Assembly: GCF_910592395.1 (NCBI RefSeq) | Contig: NC_088318.1 | Coordinates: forward strand, 5,852,756 to 5,912,755 | Length of the DNA stretch: 60,000 nt | Source of the DNA: Lineus longissimus | Lineage: Eukaryota; Nemertea; Pilidiophora; Heteronemertea; Lineidae | Direction of reading: 5' to 3' | In this document: positions 9,640-22,025 of the stretch, piece after piece | How the letters are laid out: every line of letters starts with the position of its first letter | Position numbering within the stretch: the stretch's first letter is position 1 | The notes under the pieces: model-generated | What the model was told of the DNA's origin: nothing | Databases searched by the model: none | What the model saw: the letters and a program-made list of their open reading frames with translations, nothing else | Translations under genes and position numbers: made by a program

Positions 9640-11250
9640 TGTTTATTGCTGACTGACTTCACCAACCAACATTGTGGAGGCATGGGATGGTCATAACCAC
9701 CATTGTCGGCGAGAAGGAGACGACATAGGGACTGCCAATATGGCCTGATCGTATCAGACAAAGTCACAACCACCATTGTGGGTGATAGGAGGAGACAATA
9801 CAGGGACGGTCAAGACCTTATCGTATCAGGTATAGTCACAACCAACATTGTGGGTGAGGAGGAGACGACACAGGGACTGTCAATAGGACCTAGGCATAGT
9901 CACAACCAACATTGTCGGTGAGGAGGAGACGACACAGGGACTGTCAATAGGACCTAGGCATAGTCACAACCAACATTGTCGGCGAGAAGGAGACGACACA
10001 GGGACTGTCAATAGGACCTAGGCATAGTCACAACCAACATTGTCAGTGAGGAGGAGACGACACAGGGACTGTCAATAGGACCTAGGCATAGCCACAACCA
10101 ACATTGTCGGTGAGGAGGAGACGACATAGGGACTGCCAATATGGCCTGATCGTATCAGACAAAGTCACAACCACCATTGTGGGTGATCAGGAGGAGACAA
10201 TACAGGGACGGTCAAGACCTGATCGTATCAGGTATAGTCACAACCAACATTGTGGAGGCATGGGATGGTCATAACCACCATTGTCGGTGAGAAGGAGACG
10301 ACATAGGGACTGTCAATAGGACCTAGGCATATAGTCACAACCACCATTGTCAGTGAGGAGGAGACGACACAGGGACTGTAAATATGACCTGATCGTATCA
10401 GGTATAGTCACAACCAACATTGTGGAGGCATGGGATGGTCATAACCACCATTGTCGGTGAGAAGGAGACGACACAGGGACTGTCAACAGGACCTAGGCAT
10501 AGTCACAACCAACATTGTCGGTGAGAAGGAGACGACGTAGGGACTGCCAATATGGCTTGATCGTATCAGACAAAGTCACAACCACCATTGTGGGTGATAG
10601 GAGGAGACGATACAGGGACGGTCAAGACCTGATCGTATCAGGTATAGTCACAACCAACATTGTGGAGGCATGGGATGGTCATAATCACCATTGTCGGTGA
10701 GAAGGAGACGACATAGGGACTGTCAATAGGACCTAGGCATATAGTCACAACCAACATTGTCGGTGAGAAGGAGACGACACAGGGACTGTCAACAGTACCT
10801 AGGCATAGTCACAACCAACATTGTTGGTGAGGAGAAGACGACACAGGGACTGTCAATATGACCTGATCGTATCAGGTATAGTCACAACCACCATTGTGGA
10901 ATCATGGGATGGTCATAACCACTAGTGTCGGTGAGAAGGAGACGACACAGGGACTGTCAATAGGACCTAGACATAGTCACAACCAACATTGTCGGTGAGA
11001 AGGAGACGACACAGGGACTGTCAATAGGACCTAGACATAGTCACAACCAACATTGTCGGCGAGAAGGAGACGACATAGGGACTGCCAATATGGCCTGATC
11101 GTATCAGACAAAGTCACAACCACCATTGTGGGTGATCAGGAGGAGACAATACAGGGACGGTCAAGACCTGGTCGTATCAGGTATAGTCACAACCAACATT
11201 GTGGGTGAGGAGGAGACGACACAGGGCCTAGTCACAACCAACATCGTTGG
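9640..11250 (+). repeat. Higher-order minisatellite
   Basis: Monomers of about 60-65 bp share AGTCACAACCAACATTGT and GGAGACGACACAGGGACTGTC. At least three monomer types occur: one with AATAGGACCTAGGCAT, one with GGCCTGATCGTATCAGAC, and one with GGAGGCATGGGATGGTCAT. They follow each other in recurring order. Several ORFs across it are translations of the repeat. Confidence 0.95.
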
Positions 11251-12850
11251 ATTTTAATACAAAGACGACTTCCTTGTCAGTGTACCACTCAAAACACTGA
11301 CAACTGAAAATGAAGACAGGATCGATCGAGGGTTAAAGCCAATGGCCGCGTGCATGTGCCCGGACCCAAACTAACAAGACGGGTACTAGGGCCTAGCCTC
11401 TACATCTAGGCCTACACTAGCACCCACAGCGGGTCAATGGCAAACAGTTTGGGCCCATTTCTAGCAGAGACTGCAGAATCGGGCTGCTGAAATAGAACTT
11501 CGGTATCTCAAAGTCGGCACTACGTAAGACACATTTTAACAAAGGAATCATTGTAATTCAGAGGACATCAAAACGTCCTTTAATGCGGGTGACCACTGGC
11601 TGTGTCTAACATGCGGTAAGCAGGTTTTACGGTAATGAGGTGAGACATCTTTGCAGCTATAAAAACCCGTGGTACTTTTGACTGCACAAAGCTAGCTCCA
11701 CCAACGTTGTTGAGGACAGATTATCGGAGACCAGCATAACACAGCACAATCCATTACCGAAGACATGATGTCGACGGAATTGACACACAAGAGGCCACCA
11801 ATGGTGTCTTAAAAATGATATCTACTAGTATCTCAATCATCTCGAAATAATACACCATGTGTTGCCAAGACGAATGGTGGTCCTATAACAGGCGACAATC
11901 TCTGGAAATAACCCCCTACCCCACGTTGTGTAGGCACCATCTGATCTATAGCTGTATTGTCTCGTTTGAGATGACGGTTTGTCTCGCCGTAGTCATCTAG
12001 GAACTTTGCGAGTATTACACCAAAGACAAATTTGCAAATCTCGTCTGTTAATGCACTTTCCTTGCCACTGTCATTCTTGAGACCATAAATTGTAGTGGAT
12101 ATGAAATCAAAGACAAGCAGAAGCGGATGTGATTGAGATTTGCAGACAGACCCTGGATGGCAACACTAATACATAAATTGCTGCTTTGGGGCACTATTTT
12201 GCCATTTTCGGCCAATATTTGCATGAAAAACAAAATTTGTCGGGATCGCTGGGCGAGGGGGGGGCATAGTGCTGAGCCCTGTCCCCTCTCACTAGCTGTG
12301 CCCCTGAAACCGGTATCTCGAAGGGTATTAAAAATGCCCCCTATTTCTGGATGCCCCACAGGACAGGTTTCATTTTGTAGAAAATGTCCATTCCCAAAAG
12401 TGTATATAATTTGTGGGGCATTGAATACGTCCCGTAGTTTTAGATACTCCACAAGACAGGTTTCATTTGTAAAAAAATCACATATATTTTGTTTTCAATT
12501 GGTCCAAAGGTGGCAGCACTGTACGGTAATTTTGGACGATGCGTTTCTTGAAATCAAGCAAAACTACGAGAGTGAAAATTGTGGGGTATACCATAATGCC
12601 TAATGGACAAAACTCTCCCCAATAAAAAGCTTTTACTAAAACCAGTATCTTTCTGCGGACAGAAATGAACAGGGTGTTTATCCATTCCCTTTTAATGCCC
12701 AAGAACTATCAAATATTGCCATTTTCATCGTTTGGTCGATGGTGAATTTCCGACTCACATTTTTCTTATAGTGATGCTTTCGACTGAGTTGAACTAAAGA
12801 ACACTTTCAAATATTGTTGAACCAAATCTTTGTCCACAGGAACTTTTGAA
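11250..12850. other. Gene-poor stretch
   Basis: No supported exon is seen. A TATAAAA at 11658-11664 is followed by an ATG at 11764 with only 14 codons before a stop. Overlapping ORFs on both strands at 12048-12603 have no recognisable domain and include TGTGGGGC repeat-family sequence. Confidence 0.5.
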
Positions 12851-12882
12851 ATTCTAATCTAGACGTTAGCATAATGGCGGAT

Positions 12883-12945
12883 ATAATGAAGTCGTATTTC
12901 AAGTCGGAAGCCAGCACTCCCCGGCTTGGAATACGACTTCATTAT
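12883..12945. repeat. Perfect 16-bp inverted repeat
   Basis: ATAATGAAGTCGTATT at 12883-12898 matches the reverse complement at 12930-12945. The arms resemble the GGGAATACGACTTC motif near 17557 and 52708, so it is likely a small foldback repeat. Confidence 0.85.
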
Positions 12946-13207
12946 TTGTGGCTGAGGCACACTTCCAATGAATAGTTTGCATAGTTTTTAACCAGGAAAT
13001 ATGGTCTATAGTATGAAGCCGTTTTCAAATTAGTTTGATTAAAGGTGTCTCGAAATGACCAGTTTAAATCAATCACAATGCTAAGTCGGAGTCTGAACTT
13101 CTCTAATATATTTTTTTCTCGCTGACTGCTGGAGCAACGGAGCTAAAAGGCGTGACACTTGGAAGGGATCTGCCCAATCAGGGCACGTACATAAATTGTG
13201 GGGCGCC

Positions 13208-13226
13208 GGGGGGGGGGGGGGGGGGG
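13208..13226 (+). repeat. Poly-G run
   Basis: About 19 uninterrupted G. A similar run of about 17 G lies at 14285-14301. Both are prone to length error in assemblies. Confidence 0.9.
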
Positions 13227-13229
13227 TGA

Positions 13230-14450
13230 CAGAGCCTGGGTCTGGGGCTGGTGTGGCCGCAGCACCCAGCAGGGACTATCTGGTTCCAAGGACTCGACGG
13301 ACTCGTATGGTTACTATAAAGACTGGTCTTTATTTGCTCAAATGCTGATATCATGAGTTAACATCAATCCGCTCCAAAGAGTCGGTACAAAAGGAGTCGT
13401 GAAATCTGTAACCAAACAAATACAATACAATAAGGCAAAAGGTTCATCAAAGGCTACAAGATTTTCTATAAGAGGGTAGTCTCCAAAACTACAGCAAGGT
13501 TAGCAAGAAAAACCAAAGTTTCTCTTAGAAATTCTCTAAGGCTCAGTGGTGCCATCTACAACCCTAGTGGCGAACTATCCAAAGCAAATGGCCAGAAGTG
13601 CGCGGTCACGTGACCTCAAGAAATAGAGCATGGCTTCGGCTAAATACTCGTTTCTGACAAAAACAGGCACTAAAAAACATACTGGGGTTCTCAGTAAGCA
13701 ACGTCAGGCATGCATAGACCGTGACAAAATACATGAAACCCGCCTCAAAAGGGCGATAAACCAGGGGTTTTACTGAAAACTCTCACGCGTCAGTGGCGGG
13801 AAAAATGTGGGCCTGTCGAAGACAGGTTCGCTTCACAAAGTTCTCAAATACTCGAGCTGCACCAAAAGTCATATTCTGGGGACAAGATACGGGAGATCTG
13901 TACATATTAATCTTTCACGTAGGCCTAGCACAATGCCAACATACCTCTTGGATTGTCTCAAATTCGTGTATTTAAAAGGAGTCCCGCTGGGACGCTGGGA
14001 CAAAAAACGCAAACAATGGCTAATGCCCAGAGCGCATGCGCGCAATCACCTAGGTTCCGTATCCGGAAGTTTTCGCACCAGGGCGCACTTTCAAATTATT
14101 GAAGCGCAACTACAGCTGGGTCTGGGGCCTCCAGAAAAAAATCCCAGAATATGATAATTGAACCTCATTCCTAAACGACAAAATCTGGGCATAGTTTATT
14201 TAATTCCAAATACGCACATTTTTAAGCCTGTCTGGAGGTTCTGGGCTACGTATAAGGAGTCGTTCAAGTATTAAATACGCAGCTGGGGGGGGGGGGGGGG
14301 GCGTACACGGGCAGGGGTTCTTTCCAGATGGGGGGTCTAAAATACCCCAAAAGTTTGCATAATATAATGCTTGAATGACCCCATAACCTGCCTAATGCCA
14401 TCCTCACAGAGCGATGTTCGTTTGTTTAGTGATGCGATAAAGAGAAACCA
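13230..14450. other. Gene-poor stretch
   Basis: I see no exon with homology or paired splice borders. ORFs at 13793-14154 overlap in two frames on the same strand and have no recognisable features. Confidence 0.45.
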
Positions 14451-14484
14451 CTGTAAAAGTTGCCTGCAAGCGCTTAAAAAATTT

Positions 14485-14765
14485 ATAACATATTATATAT
14501 CCCACAAATTTTTCAATCCCACTATCGATGATAAATATGTGGGGCAGTAATTATATGCCCCACAAAGACAAAAGTACACGTAGTGCCATCTAGACTGCAA
14601 GTTGGAACTAAAACGGGACAAGTGTGTATAAAACAGAGTTATTGGAGAGTGACACTACGGTGTCCCATGAGGCCAAAGGGGTCTGAAAAACGTTGAAAAA
14701 ATTGTGGGGCATTATATATGGACCACCAGCGAGATATGCCCCACAGTAAAGGTTTCATACAGAAA
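14485..14765. repeat. TGTGGGGC / GCCCCACA repeat-family segment
   Basis: Two imperfect palindromes carry the arms TGTGGGGC and GCCCCACA (near 14541-14567 and 14702-14745). The same TGTGGGGCAT word occurs in each 520-bp unit at the left edge and near 12413, marking a dispersed family. Confidence 0.6.
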
Positions 14766-15196
14766 AAGACCTCATAACTTGATAATGTATTTATATGTAT
14801 ATAGAGAAAGGATCTAATGCACTACCTATTTTCCGTGATTTCAACAGCTATGAAACAGCAAGAAATACTTATAGAGAGTTAATTGGATTGGATGTTGATT
14901 GTTGTTCCACTTCCAGTTCCACTTGAGTCCATCCAGTTGGAGTTGCTTTCATTTTATTATGCTCTGTAGATCCATCCATGCCCTTCATTGGGGGACAACG
15001 TCTACATAACATAGTGGTGGCCGTAAGCCTATGTATGAGTATGACAGGTGTTCAGACGTGTTCTGAGTGTATGCCTTTCTTTATTTGGGCTGTGTGAAAC
15101 GGTCCATTGTGTCATATAAAGGCCTTTGGCTACATTATTCCTGATGAAGGCTGAAAATAAACCTCTGATAACGCCATTTGCTCTTTTTCTTTGCAG

Positions 15197-15262
15197 GTTT
15201 TGTTGTCTTATGATCATCCTCCAAATCATCATCATTCTTCCTGGCCATCATTTCAAAACAAG
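15197..15262 (+). CDS. Small exon, first tandem copy
   Basis: A long pyrimidine tract ending TTTGCAG precedes 66 bases open in phase 0, reading VLLSYDHPPNHHHSSWPSFQ NK, then the donor GTTAGT. The gene it belongs to is not recognised. The upstream exons were not found. Confidence 0.5.
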
Positions 15263-15528
15263 GTTAGTATTGTGTTTCAACTGTTACAAATGGTGACACA
15301 CAGTAAAGTTTATGTATGAGTATGACATTGTCAAAAGACGGCTTAGGCATTCAGATGTGTTCTGAGTGTGTGCATTTCTTTTTTTGGCCATACAAAACGG
15401 TCTATAGTGTCATAGGCCAGCGGCTACATTATTCCTGAGCAGTTGATACCGTGGTGGTATTGTTTACTACATTCTACGCCATGAAGGCTGATTACAAACC
15501 TCTGATCATGTCGTTTCTTTTTTTGCAG

Positions 15529-15603
15529 GTTTTGCTATCTTATGATCGTCGTCCCAATCATCATTCTTCATTGCCAGTACATTCATATTGTGAACAGTTA
15601 TGA
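15529..15603 (+). CDS. Small terminal exon, second tandem copy
   Basis: A TTTTTTTGCAG acceptor precedes VLLSYDRRPNHHSSLPVHSY CEQL and a TGA. Compared with the first copy it has an in-frame 3-bp deletion. It looks like an alternative last exon, because AATAAA follows about 380 bp downstream. The frame is conserved between copies, which supports coding, but no family is recognised. Confidence 0.5.
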   Translation, partial: VLLSYDRRPNHHSSLPVHSYCEQL

Positions 15604-15982
15604 ACGTATTTGAGAACTGCCACATCATGTGATATCCACAATAATTCAAACCTAGTTAACATAATTATCACTCATTTGTATAACCCACTCTGCCACCCAT
15701 TGTCGTCATTGAGGTTTCATCATATCATGGTCACTCACAACTTCCATTTTGTCACTTAGTCCTCAATGATACAATGTAGTCACTTATTATGTGCATAGTT
15801 AGAAATGATATATTATTTTTACCCAAGATCTCATGAATTCACAATTTTGTGAACATTGTATATGCCAAATGCCTGCCGTTGTTGTCATTTTCAAACAGTC
15901 ATAATATCAAATTTGCTCTTACTTGTTAAAAATGAATATGTATATGCAATTATGTTCCTCTCCTTTAACATCAGAAGATTTT

Positions 15983-15988
15983 AATAAA
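15983..15988 (+). terminator. Candidate poly(A) signal AATAAA
   Basis: AATAAA in TTTTAATAAAGCTC lies 380 bp after the stop of the exon at 15529, in AT-rich 3'-UTR-like sequence. A second AATAAA lies near 16044. Confidence 0.4.
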
Positions 15989-16049
15989 GCTCAAATCGTT
16001 CATATTGATATCCCATCTTAACTCTTCTTCCTTGAATTCTTCACAATAA

Positions 16050-17160
16050 ATGTACATTGACAAGAACAGCTTCGTGAACCGAAAGGATTCTCCATTGATT
16101 TAAGTGCCAAAATTCACAACCTTGCTTGCATCGGAACGATCTCGCCAATGATAGCAAGCAACCTCTCTTGCATTGCCCTGAAACGAACATTTCCATGATC
16201 AGGACAACTCCCAGACTACAGCCTCTAGATTGTGACTATTACCTGAAGGACACATTTTCCTACAACAGTGTTGACAATTCTGTCCTGGGCACGAGTCCTC
16301 CGTTTCAAAGAAAAGACAACACCATGAGATAGCCAGGGTGTCTTTCGACTTTCATCCTTCAACTGAGAATGTCTCCTATCCATGCGAATAACTTCTTTTC
16401 TTCCCCAGAAATGACAATTATCACTTTTTAACTAATTGCATGTCACAACCTGTCCACTGCACTTTAAACCATTCTATCCAACAAACTTAAGACAATCTCC
16501 CCACAAACACTATCATTTATGTCACAAACTGCCCTCGAACTTCACACAAACAATGTCACAACCTGTGGTACATCAATATTCTGTCCCCTATCAAAACCAT
16601 TCCATCCCCCAACCTCAAATGAACTTTACTCATACATTTGGACAAATTACTATTATCAGTGTAACGGCCCATAACGCTCTGCGGAGGAAGTTGATAAATT
16701 TGTTCGACGACTCCATATTGAAAATTTCATCCGAGTCGTCACCACATGACGATTGTGACGAGGTCGCGCAGGTGGTAGAGTGAATTGGCAAAACATAGTT
16801 TTCGGCAAAATAATATTATTTCGTTTCATTCTCATTTCATCGTATTGATATAAATCAGTGATTTGATAAGACCAATCCATTCCCAAGTGAATACCATCCG
16901 CCGAAGGGCTTGTCTATTTATAAATCAAGTAGAGTAACCCAATAGAGGACGCTAGAGTACTGGGGCTCAATTTGTAGTTGACAGTGGGGACGCCACCAAC
17001 GTTTTGTGTGGACATCTCGGATCTCCCGTATCTACGCGTTTTGGGACATTTCCCAGCGTTATGGTTGAAGTTACAACGGGGACCTCCCTTTGGCCACACA
17101 ACTCGATCGGGGTCCACATAGTGAGGTAGATATTTAAGTGAAATCCCCGTAAATCAGTGC
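16050..17160. other. Gene-poor stretch
   Basis: The sequence is AC-rich around 16430-16640. An ORF at 16436-16783 ends with an acidic segment (FDDSILKISSESSPHDDCDE) and a stop; it has no homology that I recognise and is overlapped by an antisense ORF. Confidence 0.4.
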
Positions 17161-17164
17161 TAAC

Positions 17165-18952
17165 AAAAATTCCACAATTTATTCGTTTGGAAACTGTCGT
17201 GCACGCGGAGTAGACTCCCTGGGCAGCCCATCGCGTCATCCTAACTTGGTCTCCTTATGGACTGTCCGGTAAAGAGCGGGCTGGACGATTTGATAGTCAA
17301 AGGCCATTGCTGTAATGAAACTGTAAGGGTATTTTCTGTCACCGAATCAGAGCGCTCGACCAATACCGCTTTGTCATAATAGTGTAGATGATGTTTATAC
17401 TCTTCATTCCTACACTGCATTTCTCACATGGTTAAGATGGTCTACGTACGCACTGCGTTGTATAGTTAGTTGACTACATGTCAATAAACAACAAAGAAAA
17501 CCATTGAATGCAAAAATCTTTGTCCTATAATATCACAGTTTAGCTAAGTAACTGGGAATACGACTTCTTTAAACTTTATTTGTGCTAATTAGCGAAAATA
17601 AGTCACAAAATCTTATTCCGACTACAGCTATTGATAAACTATCGGCACCTCACCCTCCCGCCAATTCGTTGTGGACGTCGGAAAAATGTTGTACATATAC
17701 TTATCTCCTGCACACACATTGCGACACTTTGACAAATTAATATATCTTAAAACGAGCGTGCTCAAAAGAAATATCAAAGCAAGTTTTGAATCACAATAAT
17801 ATCAAACAAGCTATAGGACTTGTGGATGAAATTGTGAATTAGATAGCTGCTTCTATCCGGCTGTTATAAAACGCGGATTCCGCGGAAATCCGCGGAAAAA
17901 TCTAACTTGGCTACAGGGTGGCTACCTGAACCGCAGGTGAGAGTTTTTCATATTAGTAGTGTGCATTGTTGTGGGCATGAAGTACTCCTGGTGACAAGGT
18001 CTTTGGGAATCCCCGTTATATGGTGCGCTGTATGCGCCGTAAATCACAAGCACCTTGTAGTTTGAAATAAACTTATACTCTAGACGGGCCGCGAAGTAAG
18101 TTTTTGTGATTGCTTAAAATAGACTCCGATGTGCAGTCGCATATGGTTGGTTAGGTTCGAGCTGCAAGGAGATTGTCCTAAAACATTTTCGTAGACCAGA
18201 ATTCAGTTCGTCACAGTCATCGACTTATATTTGAAGGAGGCATATACCGTAACGTACATCAATCCGGGCATCAATCACACTTGAAAGCAGCCTCGTAATG
18301 TGTTCCGTTAGGGAAGGAACCACGGTGGTGTCGAATATAACATGCAAAGTTTATCAACACCAAGAAAAAAAGAGGGAAGAGTCGATCGGAATGGCATGAA
18401 TGGCGCTCCAGAGGATTAAAATCTGACCGATGAAATGTGCAGATAACTGGTAGTTCTTTCCTCCGATTTATGATTTATGTTGTTATTTGTATAATATAAT
18501 TATCATTAAATATCATGCGCGTATTTACTGGCGGCTTTGTGATTTTTCCGAGGATTTCCGCGGAATCCGCGTTTTATAACAGCCGGCTTCTATCAAATTG
18601 AATCCGATCAGAAGTTATGAATTGTCATGTGTATGCGAGGTTGAAAGACCTTTCTCGCAACGTGAGTGTACGCCAATTTCGGATGTAAGGGACCCTTGGT
18701 ATTACTAAGGGCATTGTTACCAAGCTGTCGGCTTTCAAGTCACCTTCCATTCTTCAGGCACAGTAACACATGAGAGAGAAAAAATCAAAAAGTTACTAAA
18801 TCAACACACTTTTCCGATTTTAGTTTCGACTTGACCCGTGTGAGGCCTCCGATCATAAATATTGTTTGTGCGAATCGATGCACGGTGGCGCGCTGCGCGG
18901 AAACGAATATCTACACCACGACGTCACGTTCAGGTGGCGCTCGATAACCCCG
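17165..18952 (-). repeat. Segmental duplication block P, copy P0
   Basis: It starts ATTCCACAATTTATTCGTTT and aligns, apart from an inserted 730-bp element, with 37765-39116 (P1); its left part also aligns with 52308-52800 (P2). In the PAN-LamG-TM gene model it is intronic. Homology stops abruptly at 18952, where the non-LTR element begins. Confidence 0.85.
17857..18586. mobile_element. 730-bp MITE with 46-bp terminal inverted repeats and empty-site paralogue
   Basis: The ends are near-perfect inverted repeats (45 of 46 bases) beginning CCGGCTGTTATAAAACGCGG. The flanks carry the direct repeat CTTCTAT at 17850-17856 and 18587-18593. The paralogous block P1 near 38445-38465 reads AGCAGCTTGTATCAAAATTG with no insertion, giving an unoccupied site. 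There is no coding capacity. The 7-bp (possibly 8-bp) duplication does not decide the superfamily. Confidence 0.93.
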
Positions 18953-19657
18953 GTTGATACCGCTCACTTGATACTGGCTGGAGACTTCAACGCCCATACA
19001 GGGTTATTGAGTGACTTGATAGAAAGGGACAAGTATGATGTAGAAGGCATTGAAATATTGAATGATATACTTTTCTCTTATGACAACTTGAGAGATTTAG
19101 GTATTGATTTGCAACGTTATAACTCGTGTCAACAGCGTGTAAACAATTTTGGCTATAGGTTCATCGAAATGTGTAAGAACCTAAATTTGTTAATTGCAAA
19201 CGGTAGGATTGGGTCTGATTTTGAAACTGGGAAGTGTACATGGAAAGATGTAGCTCTTGATGATTACGTCCTAGCAAATAGCGAGATGCTTCCATTGTTT
19301 ACAAAATTTGAAATTAGTGAGTTTAACCCTCTATTTTCTGACGGTCATTGTAGCATTAAATTTTCTTTTAAAGCCGAAAATATGAGGGAGAATTTAGAAC
19401 AAGATGCTGGTGTAGCGTTCAGCTCTGAGAGGGTTTATGGAAAGTGGAAACCTGAAAATTCACAAGTTTATGTCGATAATCTTGATGCTTTGCAAATTTT
19501 ACAAGTCAATGAAAAACTTGATGGGTTGTTAATAGGTAACATCGAGGTAGACGTTGGTTCTGTTAATGAAATTACAAATAATGTAAATAATATTTTGTTA
19601 ACTGCTGCAAAGATTACAAATCCCCCACCGCAAACAGGAAAGAAGAATCTTGAGTAA
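18952..19657 (+). pseudogene. Endonuclease C-terminal half of the non-LTR element
   Basis: The reading frame contains LILAGDFNAHTG (the catalytic D-x-N of APE endonucleases) and later LFSDGHCSIKF, matching the terminal S-D-H motif with one extra residue. The open frame extends upstream to 18866, but those codons come from the flanking block P, not from the element. It ends with a stop where the reverse transcriptase frame starts in another phase, so one frameshift separates the two. Confidence 0.85.
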
Positions 19658-22025
19658 ACCACATCAGGTTAGAAAGAGACGAATTGGCTGTGCTGTTTGT
19701 GTCGGACTCAAGAGAGATTTTACTGCAAGTCAAAATGTTTTTCGTAGAGACAAGAGCAACAGAAATAGAAATATGATGTATATAAGTCTGAAACATTACA
19801 AAAAGCATGTTAAAGCCTGTGTGAGGAGAGAGAAGCTTGTGTTAGTAAACAAGTTGAAAAACAATAGAGATACGAGTGAATTTTGGAAAATACTTGGTAA
19901 TGTAGACAAGAAAAAAGACTGTGTAACTGCAGATATAACTGATCTATTCCAGCATTTTAAAGAGCTGAACCAAGGTGAAGGAAATGATGAGGTCTATAAT
20001 GAGGATGATGAAGACAATGTTTTGTTTAAAAACTTGGACGTAGAACCCCACTTGGATACTCTTAATAGAGTCTGCACTGAGGAGGAAGTAAGAAAGTGTA
20101 TTAAACTTTTGAAGAACAACAAAGCTTGTGGTGTAGATCAGGTCTCAAATGAATTCCTGAAATGCTCTGAAGTTATAATGGTGCCAACCTATACAAAGCT
20201 GTTTAATCTGGTTATGAAGTATTTGCTGATCCCAGAAGTATGGTCTAAGGGTTTGATTTTACCTATATTTAAAAACAAGGGAGATAAAAAAGATCCAAAT
20301 AATTATAAAGGAATCACTCTGCTGAGCTGTGTAGGGAAACTTTTTACCACCTTAATAAATGAGCGTTTAACTGTTTTTTTCGATAAAATGAATACAATTT
20401 CAGTGGCGCAAGCAGGTTTTAGAAAAGATTTTTCAACAATTGACCACATCTTCACCCTGAAAAACCTGGTGGATATTTACCTCGCTTACCATAGGAAATT
20501 GTATGTGGCCTTCATAGACTATCAGAAAGCATTTGACACTGTTTGGAGAGTTGGTTTGTGGCAAAAGCTTTTCAAGAGTGGTGTAAAGGGCAAAATTTTT
20601 GAGGTCATCAAAGCAATGTACCAAGATATCAAATCCTGTATAAGCTGTAATGGTAAAGTTTCAGACTTTTTTGTTAGTAACATTGGTGTTAGACAGGGAG
20701 AAAATTTGTCTCCTATCTTATTTTCCATATTTTTAAGTGATATTGAAACCTTCTTTGAAGAAAGGGATTTCTCAGCATTGCATCATATTGAAAATTTGTG
20801 TAACAGATATAATGTAACAGATGAGCTTGGAAATCTCATCAAAATTATGCTACTACTGTATGCAGACGACACTATCATGGTGTCAGACACCCCTGAAGGC
20901 TTGCAAAAAGGTTTTAATTGTATGTTTGAATACTGTAGAGTTTGGAAACTAAAGGTATATGCATCGAAGACAAAAGTAATTATTTTCTGGAGAAGCAACC
21001 GATTTGTAAAACCAAGGTTTAAATATGAAGAGGAAGAAATTGATATTGTGGAAGATTATACATATTTGGGGACAACTTTTGCGTCAAATGGGAGCTTTGT
21101 CAAAGAAAGGAAAAAGAGAGCAGAGAAAGCTTCGAAAGCCATGTACTTTTTGATTCAAAAGGGTAGAAAACTCGACTTGCCGTTTGAAATGTTGTGTTCT
21201 CTTTTTGATAAGATGGTGGTACCTGTTTTATTATATGGAAGCGAAGCATGGTGCCATGAATCTCTTGCAATATTTGAAAGGCTACAGCATAAATTTATAA
21301 GATTAGCTTTGAAAGTCCATCGTTTCACACCAATGGAGATGCTGCTTTATGAGACTGGGAGATTGCCCTTGAGTGTAGAAATTAAGCAGAGAACTGTCCA
21401 ATGTTGAGCAAGGTTATTAAGAGGTAATCATTCAAAACTTAGTTATCAAGTGTATCAGTTATTATTAGTATCAGACAGCAATGAAGTGTATACATCTCCT
21501 TGGATAAAATTTGTCAAATCTGTTCTTGATGACTCGGGGTACTCCTACTTATGGAATACGCAGGTTGCGCCAGAAAAACATTTCATCAAACAGAACATTG
21601 CCAGAAGTCTTACAGACCAGGCGGCGCAAAATTTATTTTCAAAGATAAATGAGAACAGCACGTGTACAAATTATCGGTTGTTCAAAAAAGAAATCAGCAG
21701 AGAACCATATCTAGATTCAAACAATGAGTACATTGTGAAATTGTGGACAGATTTCAGACTTGGTAAAATGGCATATAAAATGGGAACCCTTGGGAAATGT
21801 GTTCTATGTAATGCTTCCTCTCATGATGAGTTTCACATTCTGTTGGAATGTAAAGAGTTAGACCAAGTAAGGAAAAAATATGTGCCAAGGTATTATTATA
21901 AGAACCCAAATGTGCTGAAATTTGGAGATATCATGAGTGAATGCAGCAGAAACATCAATATGAGGAAAAAAATTACCTCCCTTCTAAAAGAAACTTCTAA
22001 GATAGAAGGTTTAGTAAATTCTTAG
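19650..22025 (+). pseudogene. Reverse transcriptase of the non-LTR element, one nonsense codon
   Basis: The reverse transcriptase motifs run in order: LPIFKNKGDKKDPNNYKGIT, AQAGFRKDFSTIDHIF, VAFIDYQKAFDTVWR, GVRQGENLSPILF and the catalytic LLYADDT. A TGA at 21405-21407 interrupts the frame, which then continues in the same phase to 22025. A C-terminal CVLCNASSHDEFHILLEC is the C-C-H-C knuckle common to these proteins. With one nonsense codon and one frameshift the copy is dead but not old. Confidence 0.92.

Larger units (their letters stand above)
15030..15604 (+). repeat. Tandem duplication containing a small exon
   Basis: Two copies, near 15030-15262 and 15312-15604, share TGTATGAGTATGACA, GTGTTCTGAGTGT, GGCTACATTATTCCTGA and the exon with its acceptor. 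The second has about 40 bp extra between these blocks. The exon starts are 332 bp apart. Confidence 0.85.

Noticed and set aside
9703-10700. Arg-rich ORFs
   Set aside because: Translations of the minisatellite; frames repeat with the monomers.
9640-11250. CRISPR-like regular array
   Set aside because: The supposed spacers are themselves repeated and the DNA is eukaryotic.
12048-12603. Overlapping ORFs of 134 and 156 codons on opposite strands
   Set aside because: They lie on both strands of repeat-like sequence, without domain, splice sites or compositional bias.
19468-20998. Minus-strand ORFs within the non-LTR element
   Set aside because: Antisense shadows of the endonuclease and reverse transcriptase frames.
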